A DNA stretch of 32,058 nucleotides from Gammaproteobacteria bacterium AqS3 (GTDB taxonomy: Bacteria; Pseudomonadota; Gammaproteobacteria; MEIF01; AqS3). The position numbers and the translations under genes were made by a program. Below are positions 31,276-32,058 of this stretch, piece after piece. The notes under the pieces were generated by a model, which saw nothing but the letters and a program-made list of their open reading frames with translations, was not told the origin of the DNA and did no database searches. The stretch lies in NCBI GenBank assembly GCA_001750645.1, contig MEIF01000024.1:1-32058 (forward strand), read 5' to 3'. The stretch's first letter is position 1; each line of letters begins with the position of its first letter.

Positions 31276-31605
31276 GGGCGGTGTCTGTTCGCGACCGATT
31301 GCCCCCCTTTGGCCGGCATTCGCCGGTTTTGCCGCTTCCAATCCGTTCAGCAAGCTCGGCAAGGCCGCCTGCAAATACGAAGACGATGCCCTGCACTTCA
31401 AGGCGCTGATGCTGGGGCACCAACCTCCAGCCGAGGGATGGGGACGTCCAAGTCGGGCGGCAGACCGCAGCCTCTGAGCCCTGATTTTTTCGGGAGGAGT
31501 ATTCAGCCCCGGCGCTGACGGATTCGAACCTCTCTGCACAGATTGAGCAACAGTGCCGGCATCATTGCACCAAACCTCATCCTTCGCTACACTCGCCAGC
31601 GATAG

Positions 31606-31679
31606 TCCCCGGTCGGGATTCAAACCCGCAACCTATACCTGCGACGGCATTGCTCTAATCCAATTGGAGCTACCGGGGG
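31606..31679 (-). pseudogene. tRNA-like sequence, probable tRNA pseudogene
   Basis: Read on the minus strand, 74 bases fold as a cloverleaf: acceptor CCCCCGG/CCGGGGA (six of seven pairs), T8-A9, D stem GCTC/GAGC with GG in the loop, anticodon stem ATGCC/GGTAT, a 5-base variable region, and T stem GCGGG/CCCGA with loop TTTGAAT. Defects are an anticodon loop of six bases (GTCGCA) instead of seven, T instead of the conserved C in the T loop, and mismatches at the acceptor and T-stem ends. The anticodon cannot be assigned safely. It is probably decayed or a fragment from a mobile element, but a divergent functional tRNA is not excluded. Confidence 0.45.
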
Positions 31680-31892
31680 CTATCAAATTCCCGTCCGATA
31701 GGTAAAGGCCGTTCATATTTCACTCGCACTCACTCGCTGCACTTCGCAGCAGCAGCCCTTTCCGCCTGGTTGATGCAGAGTCATCTTGGCAATCCGGGCT
31801 CTATCCTCATAAGACCCACAAACCTCGCCTGACGGCAGCCCGCAGAGTGCATACCGCTTCCCTCCTTGGCGGCGGGGCTGGCCCGCCTGGAA

Positions 31893-31937
31893 CCCCTCGG
31901 CGCCGACCCGGAACCGCTCGGGGTCGGAACCGAGGGG
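31893..31937. terminator. long GC-rich hairpin downstream of the right-edge gene
   Basis: CCCCTCGG (31893-31900) pairs with CCGAGGGG (31930-31937), and CCGACCC (31903-31909) with GGGTCGG (31921-31927), giving 15 base pairs with a 2-by-2 internal loop and an 11-base loop. It begins 24 bases beyond the stop of the minus-strand gene at 31962. No T tract follows on either strand, so it may be an RNA-stabilising hairpin or a protein-binding site. Confidence 0.5.
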
Positions 31938-31961
31938 TCGGCCAGCTGCCGAAGGGCCAGC

Positions 31962-32058
31962 CTAGTAGCGCTTCTGCAGCTCGACGGCGAGGCGGGAGCG
32001 GGACTGGCCGAGGCGGGCGATGTGGCGCTCGCTGAACAGCCTGAACTGCAGGGTGTCG
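31962..32058 (-). CDS. 3' end of an unidentified gene (partial)
   Basis: The minus-strand frame entering from the right edge ends at TAG (31964-31962). The visible 31 residues end with SRSRLAVELQKRY and include LFSERHIARLGQ. Codon use (strong G/C at third positions) matches the neighbours. The family was not recognised from so short a piece. A strong hairpin lies just downstream. Confidence 0.55.
   Translation of the reverse strand, partial: DTLQFRLFSERHIARLGQSRSRLAVELQKRY

Larger units (their letters stand above)
31162..31961. other. 800 bp gene-poor region with tRNA-like and repeat remnants
   Basis: No convincing gene was found here. It holds three imperfect 23 bp repeats (31197, 31253, 31680), a T-arm-like sequence near 31515-31535, a degenerate tRNA at 31606-31679, a small hairpin GCTGC-acttc-GCAGC at 31736-31750, and a large hairpin at 31893-31937. 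A frame across about 31290-31485 (plus) has protein-like residues (NPFSKLGKAACKYEDDALHF) but no start and no recognised family. Base composition is less GC-rich than the flanking genes. The mixture suggests a decayed insertion or tRNA-associated site. Confidence 0.5.

Noticed and set aside
31276-31485. Possible small gene on the plus strand with NPFSKLGKAACKYEDDALHF
   Set aside because: No start codon with a ribosome site, no family recognised, and it sits in a region of decayed sequence; noted only as part of the gene-poor tract.
31500-31575. A second tRNA on the minus strand around the GGTTCGAATCC T-arm-like sequence
   Set aside because: No pairing acceptor stem, no anticodon arm, and the T stem has only two good pairs; at most a fragment.

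Overview
This is a GC-rich chromosomal stretch, most likely from a gammaproteobacterium. The evidence is a FabY-type ketoacyl synthase, a DinG-type Fe-S helicase, a Gram-negative-style ferrochelatase and purine-rich Shine-Dalgarno sites, and the genus is not determinable. The coding content is almost entirely lipid and acyl-CoA chemistry: two AMP-dependent acyl-CoA synthetases, two aldehyde dehydrogenases, four short-chain dehydrogenases (SDRs), an acyl-CoA dehydrogenase, a family III CoA-transferase, a CitE-type lyase, two MaoC hot-dog proteins, a P450, a GST, a GMC oxidoreductase and a GlcD/LDHD-like flavoprotein. No integrase, transposase or CRISPR array was recognised.

Layout. At 1-54 is the start of an unidentified minus-strand gene. 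At 293-3830 an acyl-CoA synthetase and a large FabY-like synthase are divergent. At 3910-9896 a minus-strand run holds a 3-hydroxyacyl-CoA dehydrogenase-like SDR, a DinG helicase, a dienoyl-CoA-reductase-like SDR, a small protein with an SSB-like C-terminal tip, and a coniferyl-aldehyde-type ALDH. At 9945-11876 an ECF sigma factor, a two-helix membrane protein and hemH overlap by a few bases each. Divergent from them (11998-13086) is a His-rich, repeat-containing membrane protein. At 13157-17150 an SDR is divergent from an acyl-CoA synthetase followed by an ALDH. At 17169-23231 lie an SCP2-like/alpha-beta hydrolase fusion, a CoA-transferase, an MmgE/PrpD protein, an acyl-CoA dehydrogenase and a CitE-type lyase. 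At 23355-27613 lie an SDR, a flavoprotein, a P450 and a GST. At 27610-28397 three truncated genes keep only their 3' ends. At 28499-31161 a GMC oxidoreductase is followed by a MaoC pair. At 31162-31961 a gene-poor 800 bp tract holds degenerate tRNA-like sequence, imperfect repeats and a strong hairpin, before the 3' end of another minus-strand gene.

How the genes may work together. The enzymes form a dispersed set for activating, hydroxylating, oxidising and cleaving fatty, terpenoid or sterol-like and branched dicarboxylic acids as CoA esters. The MmgE/PrpD, family III CoA-transferase, CitE and MaoC combination resembles itaconate/mesaconate/citramalyl-CoA chemistry. The most system-like unit is the ECF sigma - membrane protein - ferrochelatase operon with its divergent His-rich membrane protein, which could link haem or metal status to envelope regulation. 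All pathway assignments are inferred from family membership and gene order.
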